Of a stretch of 35,280 nt of DNA, positions 15,466 to 23,154 are shown piece after piece. Made by a program: the position numbers and the translations under genes. The stretch's first letter is position 1. Every line of letters begins with the position of its first letter. The notes beneath the pieces were generated by a model that worked only from the letters and a program-made list of their open reading frames with translations, did no database searches and was not told where the DNA came from. Source of the DNA: Candidatus Rokuibacteriota bacterium. Its GTDB lineage: Bacteria > Methylomirabilota > Methylomirabilia > Rokubacteriales > CSP1-6. The DNA lies in assembly GCA_016866775.1 (NCBI GenBank), contig VGLJ01000051.1, forward strand, positions 1 through 35,280. Reading direction: 5' to 3'.

Positions 15466-16373
15466 CGGTGCTCGCCGTCGCGCTCGCGATCGATCTCGTC
15501 GCGGGCGACCCGCCGAATCGCTGGCACCCGGTGGCGTGGATCGGCTCGGTGATCGCCGCCGCGCGCCGCCGGCTCGCGCATGGCTCACCGCCCTGGCTCT
15601 TGCTGGCCGGCGGCGCGACGACGGTGGTCATCGCCGCGCTGGCGGCCGGCGCGGGCGTCGTCGTGCTCTGGATCGCGGCGGGGCTCGGGCGCTGGGGCTT
15701 CGTCCTCGAGGCCGTCGCGCTCTCGTGCTGTCTGTCGATGCGCGGGCTCTGGCGTGCCGCCGCGGGCATCGCGACGTCACTCGAGGCGGGCGATCTCGCG
15801 AGCGCGCGGGCTGCGCTCGGCTTTCACCTCGTGAGCCGGCCCACGGCGGAGCTCGAGGGCGGGGAAGTCGCGGCGGCGGCCGTGGAGTCGGTCGCGGAAA
15901 ATCTCACCGACAGCATCGTCGCGCCCGCGCTGATGTACCTCGCGTTCGGCCTTCCCGGCGCCACCCTCTATCGGGCGGTGAACACCGCGGATGCGATGAT
16001 CGGCTACCGCGACGGCGCGCTCGAGCACTTCGGGAAGCTGGCAGCCCGTGCGGACGACGCGTTGAACTTCGTCCCGGCGCGCGTCGCCGCGCTCGCCATC
16101 GTGCTCGCGGCCTTCGTCACGCGCGCCGCGCCCGCGCGCGCGTGGACGATCGCCCTGCGGGATCACCGGCGCACCGCGAGTCCCAACGCCGGATGGACGA
16201 TGGCGGCGATGGCCGGAGCGCTCGGCGTGCGGCTGGGGAAGCGGGGCGCCTACACGCTGGGCGACGGCCCGTTGCCGGCGCCGGGCGACATCCGCCGGAG
16301 CCTGGTCGTGATGGCGGCGGCCGCGCTGATCGTCCTCGTGCCCGCGGCGCTCGTCGCGTTACGATTGTCTTGA
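15462..16373 (+). CDS. cbiB: Adenosylcobinamide-phosphate synthase
   Basis: The 303-residue integral membrane protein (CbiB/CobD) joins aminopropanol or its phosphate to adenosylcobyric acid. Family motifs are LAIDLVAGDPPNRWHPVAWIG at the start, SRPTAELEGGEVAAAAVESV with AENLTDSIVAP, YRAVNTADAMIGYR, FGKLAARADDALNFVPARV, and SPNAGWTMAAMAGAL. It has about five hydrophobic segments. It uses the product of CobQ and of CbiZ and so connects de novo and salvage routes. The start is GTG 15462. It is the last cob gene; no clear rho-independent terminator follows. Confidence 0.95.
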   Translation: MTVLAVALAIDLVAGDPPNRWHPVAWIGSVIAAARRRLAHGSPPWLLLAGGATTVVIAALAAGAGVVVLWIAAGLGRWGFVLEAVALSCCLSMRGLWRAAAGIATSLEAGDLASARAALGFHLVSRPTAELEGGEVAAAAVESVAENLTDSIVAPALMYLAFGLPGATLYRAVNTADAMIGYRDGALEHFGKLAARADDALNFVPARVAALAIVLAAFVTRAAPARAWTIALRDHRRTASPNAGWTMAAMAGALGVRLGKRGAYTLGDGPLPAPGDIRRSLVVMAAAALIVLVPAALVALRLS

Positions 16374-16387
16374 AGAACCGGTAACTT
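16359..16387 (+). promoter_or_regulatory. Possible argS promoter
   Basis: TTACGA (16359-16364) and TAACTT (16382-16387) are 17 bases apart. The match to consensus is weak (three of six at each box), but the spacing matches the other putative promoters in the window. It overlaps the end of cbiB and would give argS an untranslated leader of about 250 bases. Confidence 0.3.
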
Positions 16388-16650
16388 ACATGGTGGAGTG
16401 TCAGAGACCCCTTCGCCCACGTCGCGTGACCATTGCGAGCGACGGCTGCGCCGCTGCGCGTCCCTCGCGAGAAAACGATGCGCGCGAGAAAACGATCCGG
16501 AGGAGGTTGCCTGAGGACGCGCCGCCTCGCGATGAAGCCGCGACGCTGCGTGATGCGGCGATCGCCGCTCGCACTTGGTTTTTCTTCGGCGGCCTCGCGC
16601 GGCGCCGGTATCATGAATTCGTCGCCGCCAACGCGCGGCGATTTCCGTTT
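16374..16650 (+). other. 277-bp gap between cbiB and argS
   Basis: No separate gene is supported here. The argS reading frame is open through the gap from 16390 without a stop, and in that frame it is unusually arginine-rich (18 of 87 codons). A 14-bp direct repeat, CGCGAGAAAACGAT, occurs at 16466-16479 and 16483-16496. A Shine-Dalgarno-like GGAGGAGG (16499-16506) is not followed by a convincing start. It may be a long 5' leader of argS. Confidence 0.35.
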
Positions 16651-18303
16651 ATGGCGCTCACGGACCGGCTGACCGACGGCGTGCGGACGGCGCTCGCGCA
16701 AGCGGGGTTGTCACCGGCCGACGCGTGCGTCTGGGAAGTCCCGCGCCAGGCCGGTCACGGCGACTACGCCACCAGCGTCGCGATGCAGCTCGCGCGCGCG
16801 GCGAAGAAGCCCCCGCGTCAGATCGCCGAGGCGATCGTGCGGCACTTTCCCCCGATGCCGGAGGTCGAGCGCCTCGAGATCGCGGGGCCCGGATTCCTGA
16901 ACGTGTTTCTCTCGCCGGCGTGGGTCGCGGGCACGCTGCGCGACGTCCTCGAGGCGGGCGAGGCCTACGGGCGCGGCTCCGCCGAAGCCGGCCGACGCAT
17001 CCGCCTCGAATTCGTGTCCGCGAATCCGACGGGCCCGCTCGTCATCGTGAACGCGCGCGCGGCGGCGGTCGGCGACTCGCTCGCGCGGCTCCTGCGCGCG
17101 CAAGGCGGACACGTCACGCCCGAGTACTACGTCAACGACGCCGGCACGCAGTTCGAGGCGCTCGCCCGGTCGTTCGAGGCGCGCGTGCGCCAGGCGCTCG
17201 GCGAGGACGCGCCGCTTCCGGAGAACGGCTACCCCGGCGAATACCTGAGCGAGCTGGCGCTCGCGTATCGCACCGACGGCGGCCCGGCGCCCGACGAGGT
17301 CCCGGCGCCCGCGCGGCTCGAGCACTTCGGACGCTATGCGGTCGCCGAGATGGTGAACGCGCAGCGGCGCATCCTCGCCGACTACGGGGTGACGTTCGAC
17401 GCGTGGACGTCCGAGCAGCACGACGTCCGCGACAAGGGGCTCGTTGAGGCGGTGCTGGACGATCTCGGCCGGCGCGGACTCACCTACGAGCAGGACGGCG
17501 CGCTGTGGTTCCGCTCGACGCAGTTCGGCGACGACAAGGACCGCGTCGTGCGCCGCTCGAACGGGGAGCTGACGTACTTCGGCGTCGACATCGCCAACCA
17601 TCACCACGTGAAGTTCGGGAGCGCCGAGCGGGTGATCGACCTCATCGGTCCCGATCATCACGGCTACGTCGAGCGCCTGCGCGCGGCGATGCAGGCGCTC
17701 GGGCATCCGACCGAGGCGTTCGAGGTGCTGATCATCCAGCTCGTCACGCTGCTGCGCGACGGCCAGCCCGTGCGGATGTCGAAGCGGCGTGGCGAGTTCG
17801 TGCTGATGGACGAGCTGCTCGAGGAAGTCGGCAAGGACGCCGCCCGGTTCACCTTCCTCACGCGGCGGCACGACAGCCCGCTCGACTTCGACCTGGCCGT
17901 CGCCACGCGGCGCAGCGCCGACAACCCCGTCTATTACGTGCAGTACGCGCACGCGCGGATCGCGTCGATCCGGCGCCAGCTGACGGAGCAGGGGATCGGG
18001 GTCCCGCCGTGGTCGGCGATCGATCTCGGCGTGCTGACGCTGCCAGAGGAGCAGCAGCTCATCAAGCGGCTCCTCGGCTATCCGGAGATGGTCGCGGGCG
18101 CGGCGCGCGCGCTCGAGCCGCATCGGGTCGCGTTCTGGCTCTCGGAGGTGGCGGGGCTCTTCCACCCGTACTACAAGGCGCACCGGGTGATCCAGGACGA
18201 CCGCGCGCTGATGCTCGCCCGCTTCGCGCTGTGCGCGGCGATCGGTCAGGTCGTTCGCAACGGGCTCGACCTGCTCGGCGTGAGCGCACCGGAGACGATG
18301 TGA
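16651..18303 (+). CDS. argS: Arginyl-tRNA synthetase with an altered HIGH motif
   Basis: The 550-residue class I synthetase charges tRNA-Arg. The N-terminal additional domain (residues 1-90, GHGDYATSVAMQLA and GPGFLNVFLS) and the catalytic region LEFVSANPTGPL are typical, as are the KMSKS-like VRMSKRRGEFV and the C-terminal anticodon-binding domain with LEPHRVAFWLSEVAGLFHPYY. The HIGH tetrad that normally follows SANPTGPL is VIVN (131-134) instead of HVGH or similar, so both histidines are absent; the rest of the enzyme looks intact, and it is the only ArgRS in view. I chose ATG 16651; the frame stays open to 16390. Its stop overlaps the start of the SPOR gene. Confidence 0.92.
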   Translation: MALTDRLTDGVRTALAQAGLSPADACVWEVPRQAGHGDYATSVAMQLARAAKKPPRQIAEAIVRHFPPMPEVERLEIAGPGFLNVFLSPAWVAGTLRDVLEAGEAYGRGSAEAGRRIRLEFVSANPTGPLVIVNARAAAVGDSLARLLRAQGGHVTPEYYVNDAGTQFEALARSFEARVRQALGEDAPLPENGYPGEYLSELALAYRTDGGPAPDEVPAPARLEHFGRYAVAEMVNAQRRILADYGVTFDAWTSEQHDVRDKGLVEAVLDDLGRRGLTYEQDGALWFRSTQFGDDKDRVVRRSNGELTYFGVDIANHHHVKFGSAERVIDLIGPDHHGYVERLRAAMQALGHPTEAFEVLIIQLVTLLRDGQPVRMSKRRGEFVLMDELLEEVGKDAARFTFLTRRHDSPLDFDLAVATRRSADNPVYYVQYAHARIASIRRQLTEQGIGVPPWSAIDLGVLTLPEEQQLIKRLLGYPEMVAGAARALEPHRVAFWLSEVAGLFHPYYKAHRVIQDDRALMLARFALCAAIGQVVRNGLDLLGVSAPETM

Positions 18304-18959
18304 GGGCGGCGCGACCACGCCGCGGCGTGAAGCCGGCTCCGCGACGGCGCAAGCGGCGCCGCCTCGGCACGATGCTGTTCCTCGTCGGCGTGCTGGGCGT
18401 GCTCGGCGCGACGTTCGCGGCGGGCGCGCTGGCCGGCCGGTTCTCGCTTCGCCCGACGGCGTCGGTCGCGAACGCGAAGACCGCCGAGCGCGCGGCGAGG
18501 CCCGCGCCGTCGCCGCAGCCGGAGCTGACGTTCTATCGCGAGCTCACGGCGCCGCTGACGCCGCCGCCTCCGCCACCGCGCCTGGCGAGCAAGCCGGCGC
18601 CCAAGCCAACGCCCGCGGCGGCGCCGGCGGAGCCCGCGGAGCAACACGTGACGGCCACGGCCCGTCAATGGTCGACAGAGGCAGCGCGCTACACGGTGCA
18701 AGTCGGTTCCTATAACGAGCGTGCGCAGGCGGATGCGCTCCGCGCGCGCCTCGCGTCCGAGGGCCACGACGCGTACGTCGCCGAGGGCGAAGCCGCGGGG
18801 GTCACGCGCTACCGCGTCCGCATCGGCACGTTCCCGACGGCGGAGGACGCGCGCCAGGCCGCCGTGCGCCTCGCCAGCGAAGCGCACGTGGCGGTCTTCA
18901 TCACTGTGGGGGGCCCGGGACGGGCCCCCCACGCCCCCCGCGCTGCAGGCGCGGAGTGA
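18300..18959 (+). CDS. SPOR-domain membrane protein
   Basis: The 219-residue protein has a basic cytoplasmic start, one membrane helix (about residues 25-46, MLFLVGVLGVLGATFAAGAL), a proline/alanine-rich periplasmic spacer (about 60-115), and a C-terminal SPOR domain (about 128-202) with YTVQVGSYNERAQADALRAR and YRVRIGTFPTAEDARQAA. SPOR domains bind denuded septal peptidoglycan; such proteins often act in cell division. The start is GTG 18300, overlapping the argS stop; GTG 18327 is an alternative. The last 17 residues (VGGPGRAPHAPRAAGAE) are encoded by a palindromic repeat, and the stop codon lies in its hairpin loop. Confidence 0.85.
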   Translation: MRAARPRRGVKPAPRRRKRRRLGTMLFLVGVLGVLGATFAAGALAGRFSLRPTASVANAKTAERAARPAPSPQPELTFYRELTAPLTPPPPPPRLASKPAPKPTPAAAPAEPAEQHVTATARQWSTEAARYTVQVGSYNERAQADALRARLASEGHDAYVAEGEAAGVTRYRVRIGTFPTAEDARQAAVRLASEAHVAVFITVGGPGRAPHAPRAAGAE

Positions 18960-18974
18960 ATCCGCGCCCTCCGC
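18906..18974 (+). repeat. Double-hairpin palindromic element, copy A
   Basis: The first hairpin is a perfect 12-bp stem (18906-18917 with 18921-18932) around GGA. A CACGCCCCCC segment (18931-18940) links to a second hairpin: GGCGCGGA (18948-18955), loop GTGAA, TCCGCGCC (18961-18968). It ends in GCCCTCCGC (18966-18974). The loop contains the TGA stop of the SPOR gene. No T-tract follows, so it does not look like a simple terminator. A second copy lies at 25197. Confidence 0.85.
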
Positions 18975-18987
18975 GAGTGCCCTGGTG

Positions 18988-19539
18988 ATGGCCGAGCCCG
19001 GGCCGAGCGTGCCTCCCGGCCGGATCCTGATCAGCGAGGACGAGCTGCGGGCGCGCGTCGCCGAGATCGGCGCCGCGATCGCGCGCGACTACGCGCAGGA
19101 GAACCCGGTCCTCGTCGGCGTGCTCAAGGGCGCGCTCGTCTTCATGGCCGACCTCGTCCGCGCCACGCCGATCGCGCTCACCATGGATTTCATCGCGCTG
19201 TCGAGCTACGCGGGCGGCACGCGCCCGTCGGGGGTCGTGAAGCTCGCGGCGGACCTCTCGATGCCGATCGAGGACCGGCACGTGGTGATCGTGGAGGACA
19301 TCATCGACACCGGCCGGACCGTGTCCTACCTGAAGCGGAACCTCGAGACCCGCCACCCGCGGTCCGTGCGCCTCTGCTCGCTCCTCGACAAGATCGAGCG
19401 CCGGGAGGCCGACGTCGACATCGATTACCTCGGCTTCACGATTCCGAACCTCTTCGTGGTCGGCTACGGGCTCGACCACGCGGGTCTGTACCGGAACCTG
19501 CCGTACATCACGGCGCTCGACACGGTCCCGCTCCCGTAA
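18988..19539 (+). CDS. hpt: Hypoxanthine phosphoribosyltransferase
   Basis: The 183-residue purine salvage enzyme makes IMP or GMP from hypoxanthine or guanine and PRPP. The PRPP-binding signature VVIVEDIIDTGRTVSYL and the early VLVGVLKGALVFMADLVR, plus the late VVGYGLDHAGLYRNLPYI, are all standard for Hpt. The ATG at 18988 was chosen (GTG 18985 adds one residue). It lies only 29 bases after the SPOR stop, immediately after palindromic element A. hpt directly before ftsH is a common arrangement in bacteria. Confidence 0.95.
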   Translation: MAEPGPSVPPGRILISEDELRARVAEIGAAIARDYAQENPVLVGVLKGALVFMADLVRATPIALTMDFIALSSYAGGTRPSGVVKLAADLSMPIEDRHVVIVEDIIDTGRTVSYLKRNLETRHPRSVRLCSLLDKIERREADVDIDYLGFTIPNLFVVGYGLDHAGLYRNLPYITALDTVPLP

Positions 19540-19575
19540 CGCGCCGCGTAAGGCGGTCTGCCCTTTGCATGCGAA

Positions 19576-19584
19576 TGCTATAAT
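19576..19584 (+). promoter_or_regulatory. Possible extended -10 promoter for ftsH
   Basis: TGCTATAAT is a perfect extended -10 element (TG at 19576-19577, TATAAT at 19579-19584) that needs no strong -35 box. Transcription would begin about 6-7 bases downstream, almost at the ftsH ATG (19594), giving a nearly leaderless message; the alternative is that GGAG (19586-19589) acts as a ribosome-binding site on a longer transcript from hpt. Confidence 0.45.
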
Positions 19585-19593
19585 CGGAGCCAC

Positions 19594-21411
19594 ATGAACC
19601 AGGTCTACAAGAACCTCGCGCTCTGGATGGTGATCGGCTTGATCGTCATCCTGCTCTTCACGGTGTTCCAGGGCGCGCAGCAGGGCGGCCAGGAGCAGCC
19701 GAACTTCTCCGAGTTCTTGAAGGCCGTCGAGCAGGGCCGCGTCGACTCCGTCGTCATCCGCGGCAATCTCGTCACGTACACCTTGAAGGACAGCGCGTCC
19801 ACCCAGCGCACCTACATCGTCGACTACCCGGACCTGATCAAGCAGCTTCGCGACCGCGGCGTGCGCATCGCGGTGAAGCCGCCCGACTCGAACCCCTGGT
19901 ACGCGACCTTCCTGCAGTGGGTCCCGATGCTCCTCTTCATCGGCGTGTGGATCTTCTTCATGCGCCAGATGCAGGGCGGCGGCGCGAAGGCGTTGAGTTT
20001 CGGAAAAGCGAGAGCCCGGCTGATTTCTGAAAAGCAGAACAAGATCACGTTCCAGGACGTGGCCGGGGTGGACGAAGCGAAGGAAGAGCTCAGGGAGATC
20101 ATCGACTTCCTGAAGGACCCGCAGAAGTTCCAGAAGCTCGGCGGCAAGATCCCGAAGGGGGTGCTGCTCGTCGGGCCTCCAGGCACCGGCAAGACGCTGC
20201 TCGCGAAGGCGATCGCCGGCGAGGCGAACGTGCCGTTCTTCTCGATCTCCGGCTCGGACTTCGTCGAGATGTTCGTGGGCGTCGGCGCCTCGCGCGTGCG
20301 CGATCTCTTCGAGCAGGGGAAGAAGAACGCGCCGTGCATCATCTTCATGGACGAGATCGACGCCGTCGGGCGCCATCGCGGCGCCGGCCTGGGCGGCGGC
20401 CACGACGAGCGCGAGCAGACGCTCAACCAGCTCCTCGTCGAGATGGACGGCTTCGAGACCAACGAAGGCGTGATCCTGATCGCCGCCACCAACCGTCCCG
20501 ACGTGCTCGACCCCGCGCTCCTCCGGCCCGGCCGTTTCGACCGCCAGGTCGTCGTCCCGCGCCCGGACGTGAAGGGCCGCGAAGAGATCCTCCGCGTGCA
20601 CGCGCGCCGGATCCCGCTCGCGCCGAACGTCGAGCTGAAGGTGCTCGCGCGCGGCACGCCGGGCTTCTCGGGCGCGGACCTCGCCAACCTCGTGAACGAG
20701 GCGGCGCTGCTCGCGGCGCGGCAAAACAAGAAGCTCGTGGAGATGCTGGACTTCGAGAACGCCAAGGACAAGGTCCTGATGGGCGTCGAGCGGCGCTCCA
20801 TGATCATCTCGGACACCGAGAAGCGCACGATCGCCTACCACGAGGCCGGCCACGCGCTCGTCGCGGACTTCCTGCCCGGCGCCGACCCGCTCCACAAGGT
20901 GACGATCATCCCGCGCGGCCGCGCGCTCGGCCTCACGATGCAGCTGCCGATGGACGACAAGTACAACTACTCGAAGGAGTACCTCGTCAACCGGATCACC
21001 ATCCTCCTGGGCGGGCGCGCCGCCGAGGAGATCGTGCTGCAGCAGCAGACGACCGGCGCCGGCGACGACCTCGAGAAGGCGACCGAGATGGCGCGCAAGA
21101 TGGTCTGCGAGTGGGGCATGTCCGACAAGCTCGGCCCGCTGACCTTCGGCAAGAACGAGGAGCACATCTTCCTCGGCCGCGAGGTGACCCGCCAGAAGGA
21201 CTACAGCGAGGACACCGCGCTGCTGATCGACTCCGAGATCAAGCGCATCGTCATCGACTGCGCCAGCCGCGCGCGCCAGATCCTGATGGACAACATCGAG
21301 AAGCTCCACGCGCTCGCCCGGGCGCTGCTCGAGCGCGAGTCGCTGGACAGCGAAGAGATCGCCAGGATCCTTCGCACCCGTCCGTTCTCAGAAGCCCCCG
21401 CGCCGGCCTAG
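19594..21411 (+). CDS. ftsH: Membrane-bound ATP-dependent zinc protease FtsH
   Basis: The 605-residue AAA protease degrades membrane and short-lived cytosolic proteins. It has two membrane helices (about 9-25 and 108-123) flanking a periplasmic domain, Walker A GPPGTGKT (194-201), Walker [10 protein letters not shown] (248-256), the second region of homology ([20 protein letters not shown]), and the zinc motif HEAGH (416-420). The length is slightly short only in the C-terminal tail. The gene opens the conserved ftsH-folP-cdaA-cdaR-glmM block. Confidence 0.98.
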   Translation: MNQVYKNLALWMVIGLIVILLFTVFQGAQQGGQEQPNFSEFLKAVEQGRVDSVVIRGNLVTYTLKDSASTQRTYIVDYPDLIKQLRDRGVRIAVKPPDSNPWYATFLQWVPMLLFIGVWIFFMRQMQGGGAKALSFGKARARLISEKQNKITFQDVAGVDEAKEELREIIDFLKDPQKFQKLGGKIPKGVLLVGPPGTGKTLLAKAIAGEANVPFFSISGSDFVEMFVGVGASRVRDLFEQGKKNAPCIIFMDEIDAVGRHRGAGLGGGHDEREQTLNQLLVEMDGFETNEGVILIAATNRPDVLDPALLRPGRFDRQVVVPRPDVKGREEILRVHARRIPLAPNVELKVLARGTPGFSGADLANLVNEAALLAARQNKKLVEMLDFENAKDKVLMGVERRSMIISDTEKRTIAYHEAGHALVADFLPGADPLHKVTIIPRGRALGLTMQLPMDDKYNYSKEYLVNRITILLGGRAAEEIVLQQQTTGAGDDLEKATEMARKMVCEWGMSDKLGPLTFGKNEEHIFLGREVTRQKDYSEDTALLIDSEIKRIVIDCASRARQILMDNIEKLHALARALLERESLDSEEIARILRTRPFSEAPAPA

Positions 21412-21451
21412 ATCGCCGCTCCGCCGGGCCGGCGGCGGTGTACCTTTAGAC

Positions 21452-22324
21452 ATGTCCGCGCGGTCTGAGGCGTTCCTCGGTCTCGTGCGCGTCGGCGGCG
21501 ACGCCTCGGTCGTCGTCATGGGTGCGCTCAACGTCAGTCCCGAGTCGTTCTACGGCGGCTCCGTGCATCGCGATCGCGACGCGCTCGTCCGCGCGGGCGC
21601 GGCGATGGCGAAGTCGGGGGCCGCGCTGCTGGACGTCGGCGCGCGCTCGAGCGCGCCGTACCTCGAAACGGCGATCGGCGATACCGAGGAGGCCGAGCGG
21701 CTCGCGACCGCGGTGCACGCGCTCGTGACGAAGGTCGGGCTGCCCGTGTCCGCGGACACCGCGCGCGGACCGGCGGCGCGCGCCGCGCTCGACGCGGGCG
21801 CGACCGTCATCAACGACGTGACCGCGCTGGCGGACGAGGAGGTCGCGCGCGTGATCGCCGAGCGCGGGGTGTCGGCGATCCTCATGGCGTCACCCGCGGC
21901 TGCGGGCGGCGCGCCGGGCGACACCGCGCCCCTGGCCACGGTGCTCGGGATCCTCAGCGCCGCGATCGGACGCGCCCGCGCGGCCGGCGTGCCGGAGAGC
22001 CGTGTCGTGCTCGATCCCGGCATCGGGTTCTTCCGCGACGCGGGCGTGTCGTGGGACGTCTGGGACGCGACGCTCCTCGCCCGTCTCGACGGTCTCGCGT
22101 CGCTCGGACGGCCGCTCTGCGTGGGCGTCTCGCGCAAGTCGTTCCTCGGCGCGATCACCGGGCACGCCGATCCGGCCGCGCGGCTTGCCGCCTCGCTCGC
22201 CGCGACGGCGATCGCGGTCCTCCGGGGCGCGGCGGTGATCCGCGCGCACGACGTCGGGGAAACCGTCGACGCGGTGCGGGTGGCCGAACGGCTCACGGCC
22301 GCACGGCACGAGAGAACGCCATGA
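21452..22324 (+). CDS. folP: Divergent dihydropteroate synthase
   Basis: The 290-residue protein is a pterin-binding TIM barrel in the usual folP position between ftsH and cdaA. Conserved elements are GALNVSPESF (family NVTPDSF), VSADT (SVDT), GATVINDVTAL, DPGIGF and GVSRKSFLG, plus a late VIRAHDV. Two classical motifs are altered: the GGESTRPG loop is GARSSAPY, and the MHMxG segment is MASPAAAGG. The pterin site looks kept, but the p-aminobenzoate side may differ, so a related reaction is possible. The ATG at 21452 follows a TACCTT hexamer (21441-21446) by five bases. The stop overlaps cdaA (ATGA). Confidence 0.8.
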   Translation: MSARSEAFLGLVRVGGDASVVVMGALNVSPESFYGGSVHRDRDALVRAGAAMAKSGAALLDVGARSSAPYLETAIGDTEEAERLATAVHALVTKVGLPVSADTARGPAARAALDAGATVINDVTALADEEVARVIAERGVSAILMASPAAAGGAPGDTAPLATVLGILSAAIGRARAAGVPESRVVLDPGIGFFRDAGVSWDVWDATLLARLDGLASLGRPLCVGVSRKSFLGAITGHADPAARLAASLAATAIAVLRGAAVIRAHDVGETVDAVRVAERLTAARHERTP

Positions 22325-23154
22325 AGGACGTGCTCGCGGCGTTCCGGTGGCGCGACCTCATCGACATCGCGCTGGTCGCGCTCGTCGTCTATCGCATCCT
22401 CGTCATGTTCCGGGGCACGCGCGCGGCGCAGATGCTGATCGGGCTCTCGTGCCTCGTGGCGGGCTCGCTGCTCGCGCGGCGGCTCGAGCTCTACAGCACG
22501 CAGTGGATCCTCGACAACTTCTGGTCGTTCTGGGTCATCGCGCTCGTGGTGCTCTTCCAGCCCGAGCTGCGCCGCGCGCTCGCGCGCGTGGGCGAGGGAC
22601 GCCTCGTGGCGAGCCTGCTCGGCGCGTCGCGCGCGGAGCGCGCGCACGTCATCGACGAGATCGTCGACGCGGCCGAGGCGCTCACCGCGCGGCGCATCGG
22701 CGCGCTGCTCGTGATGGAGCGCTCGGCCGGTCTGCGCCAGTACGCCGAGCTCGGCGTCGCGGTGGACGGCCTCGTCTCGGCGGACCTGCTCGTCAGCGTC
22801 TTCCTGCCGTACTCGCCGCTGCACGACGGCGCCGTGTTCGTGCAGGGCAGCCGTCTCGTCGCGGCCGGCTGTTTCCTGCCGCTCTCCCGCAATCTTCAGA
22901 TCGCGCGCTCGCTCGGCACGCGCCATCGCGCCGCGCTCGGCATCAGCGAGGAGACCGACGCGGTCGCCATCGCGGTGTCGGAGGAGACGGGCCGCGTGAC
23001 GATCGCGGTCGGCGGCCACATCGAGACCGTGCGCGATCTCAATGCGCTGCGTGACCGGCTCGGCGAGCTCGTCGGCGTGCCGGCGCCCGCGCCGGGCGGC
23101 GGCCTCGTGCGCGGCGTCCGGCGCCTCCTCTCGCGCGCCCCCGACAGCGCCTGA
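22321..23154 (+). CDS. cdaA: Membrane diadenylate cyclase (c-di-AMP synthase)
   Basis: The 277-residue enzyme makes cyclic di-AMP. Three membrane helices occupy the first 80 residues, followed by the DAC domain with the catalytic SPLHDGAVFV (DGA at 169-171) and GTRHRAALG (199-207), which bind the second ATP. It is coupled to folP upstream (ATGA overlap) and to cdaR downstream (TGATG overlap). The order cdaA-cdaR-glmM is widely conserved; GlmM often binds and inhibits CdaA, linking c-di-AMP to cell-wall precursor supply. Confidence 0.96.
   Translation: MKDVLAAFRWRDLIDIALVALVVYRILVMFRGTRAAQMLIGLSCLVAGSLLARRLELYSTQWILDNFWSFWVIALVVLFQPELRRALARVGEGRLVASLLGASRAERAHVIDEIVDAAEALTARRIGALLVMERSAGLRQYAELGVAVDGLVSADLLVSVFLPYSPLHDGAVFVQGSRLVAAGCFLPLSRNLQIARSLGTRHRAALGISEETDAVAIAVSEETGRVTIAVGGHIETVRDLNALRDRLGELVGVPAPAPGGGLVRGVRRLLSRAPDSA

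Noticed and set aside
18906-18932. Rho-independent terminator at the end of the SPOR gene
   Set aside because: The stem is strong, but no run of T follows, the sequence continues into a second hairpin, and a related element near 25197 lies between co-oriented housekeeping genes. A repeat element fits better.
18901-21309. Long open frame of about 800 codons on the minus strand opposite ftsH and hpt
   Set aside because: It is the antisense shadow of strongly conserved hpt and ftsH in GC-rich DNA; its translation is low-complexity acidic/basic and shows no domain.
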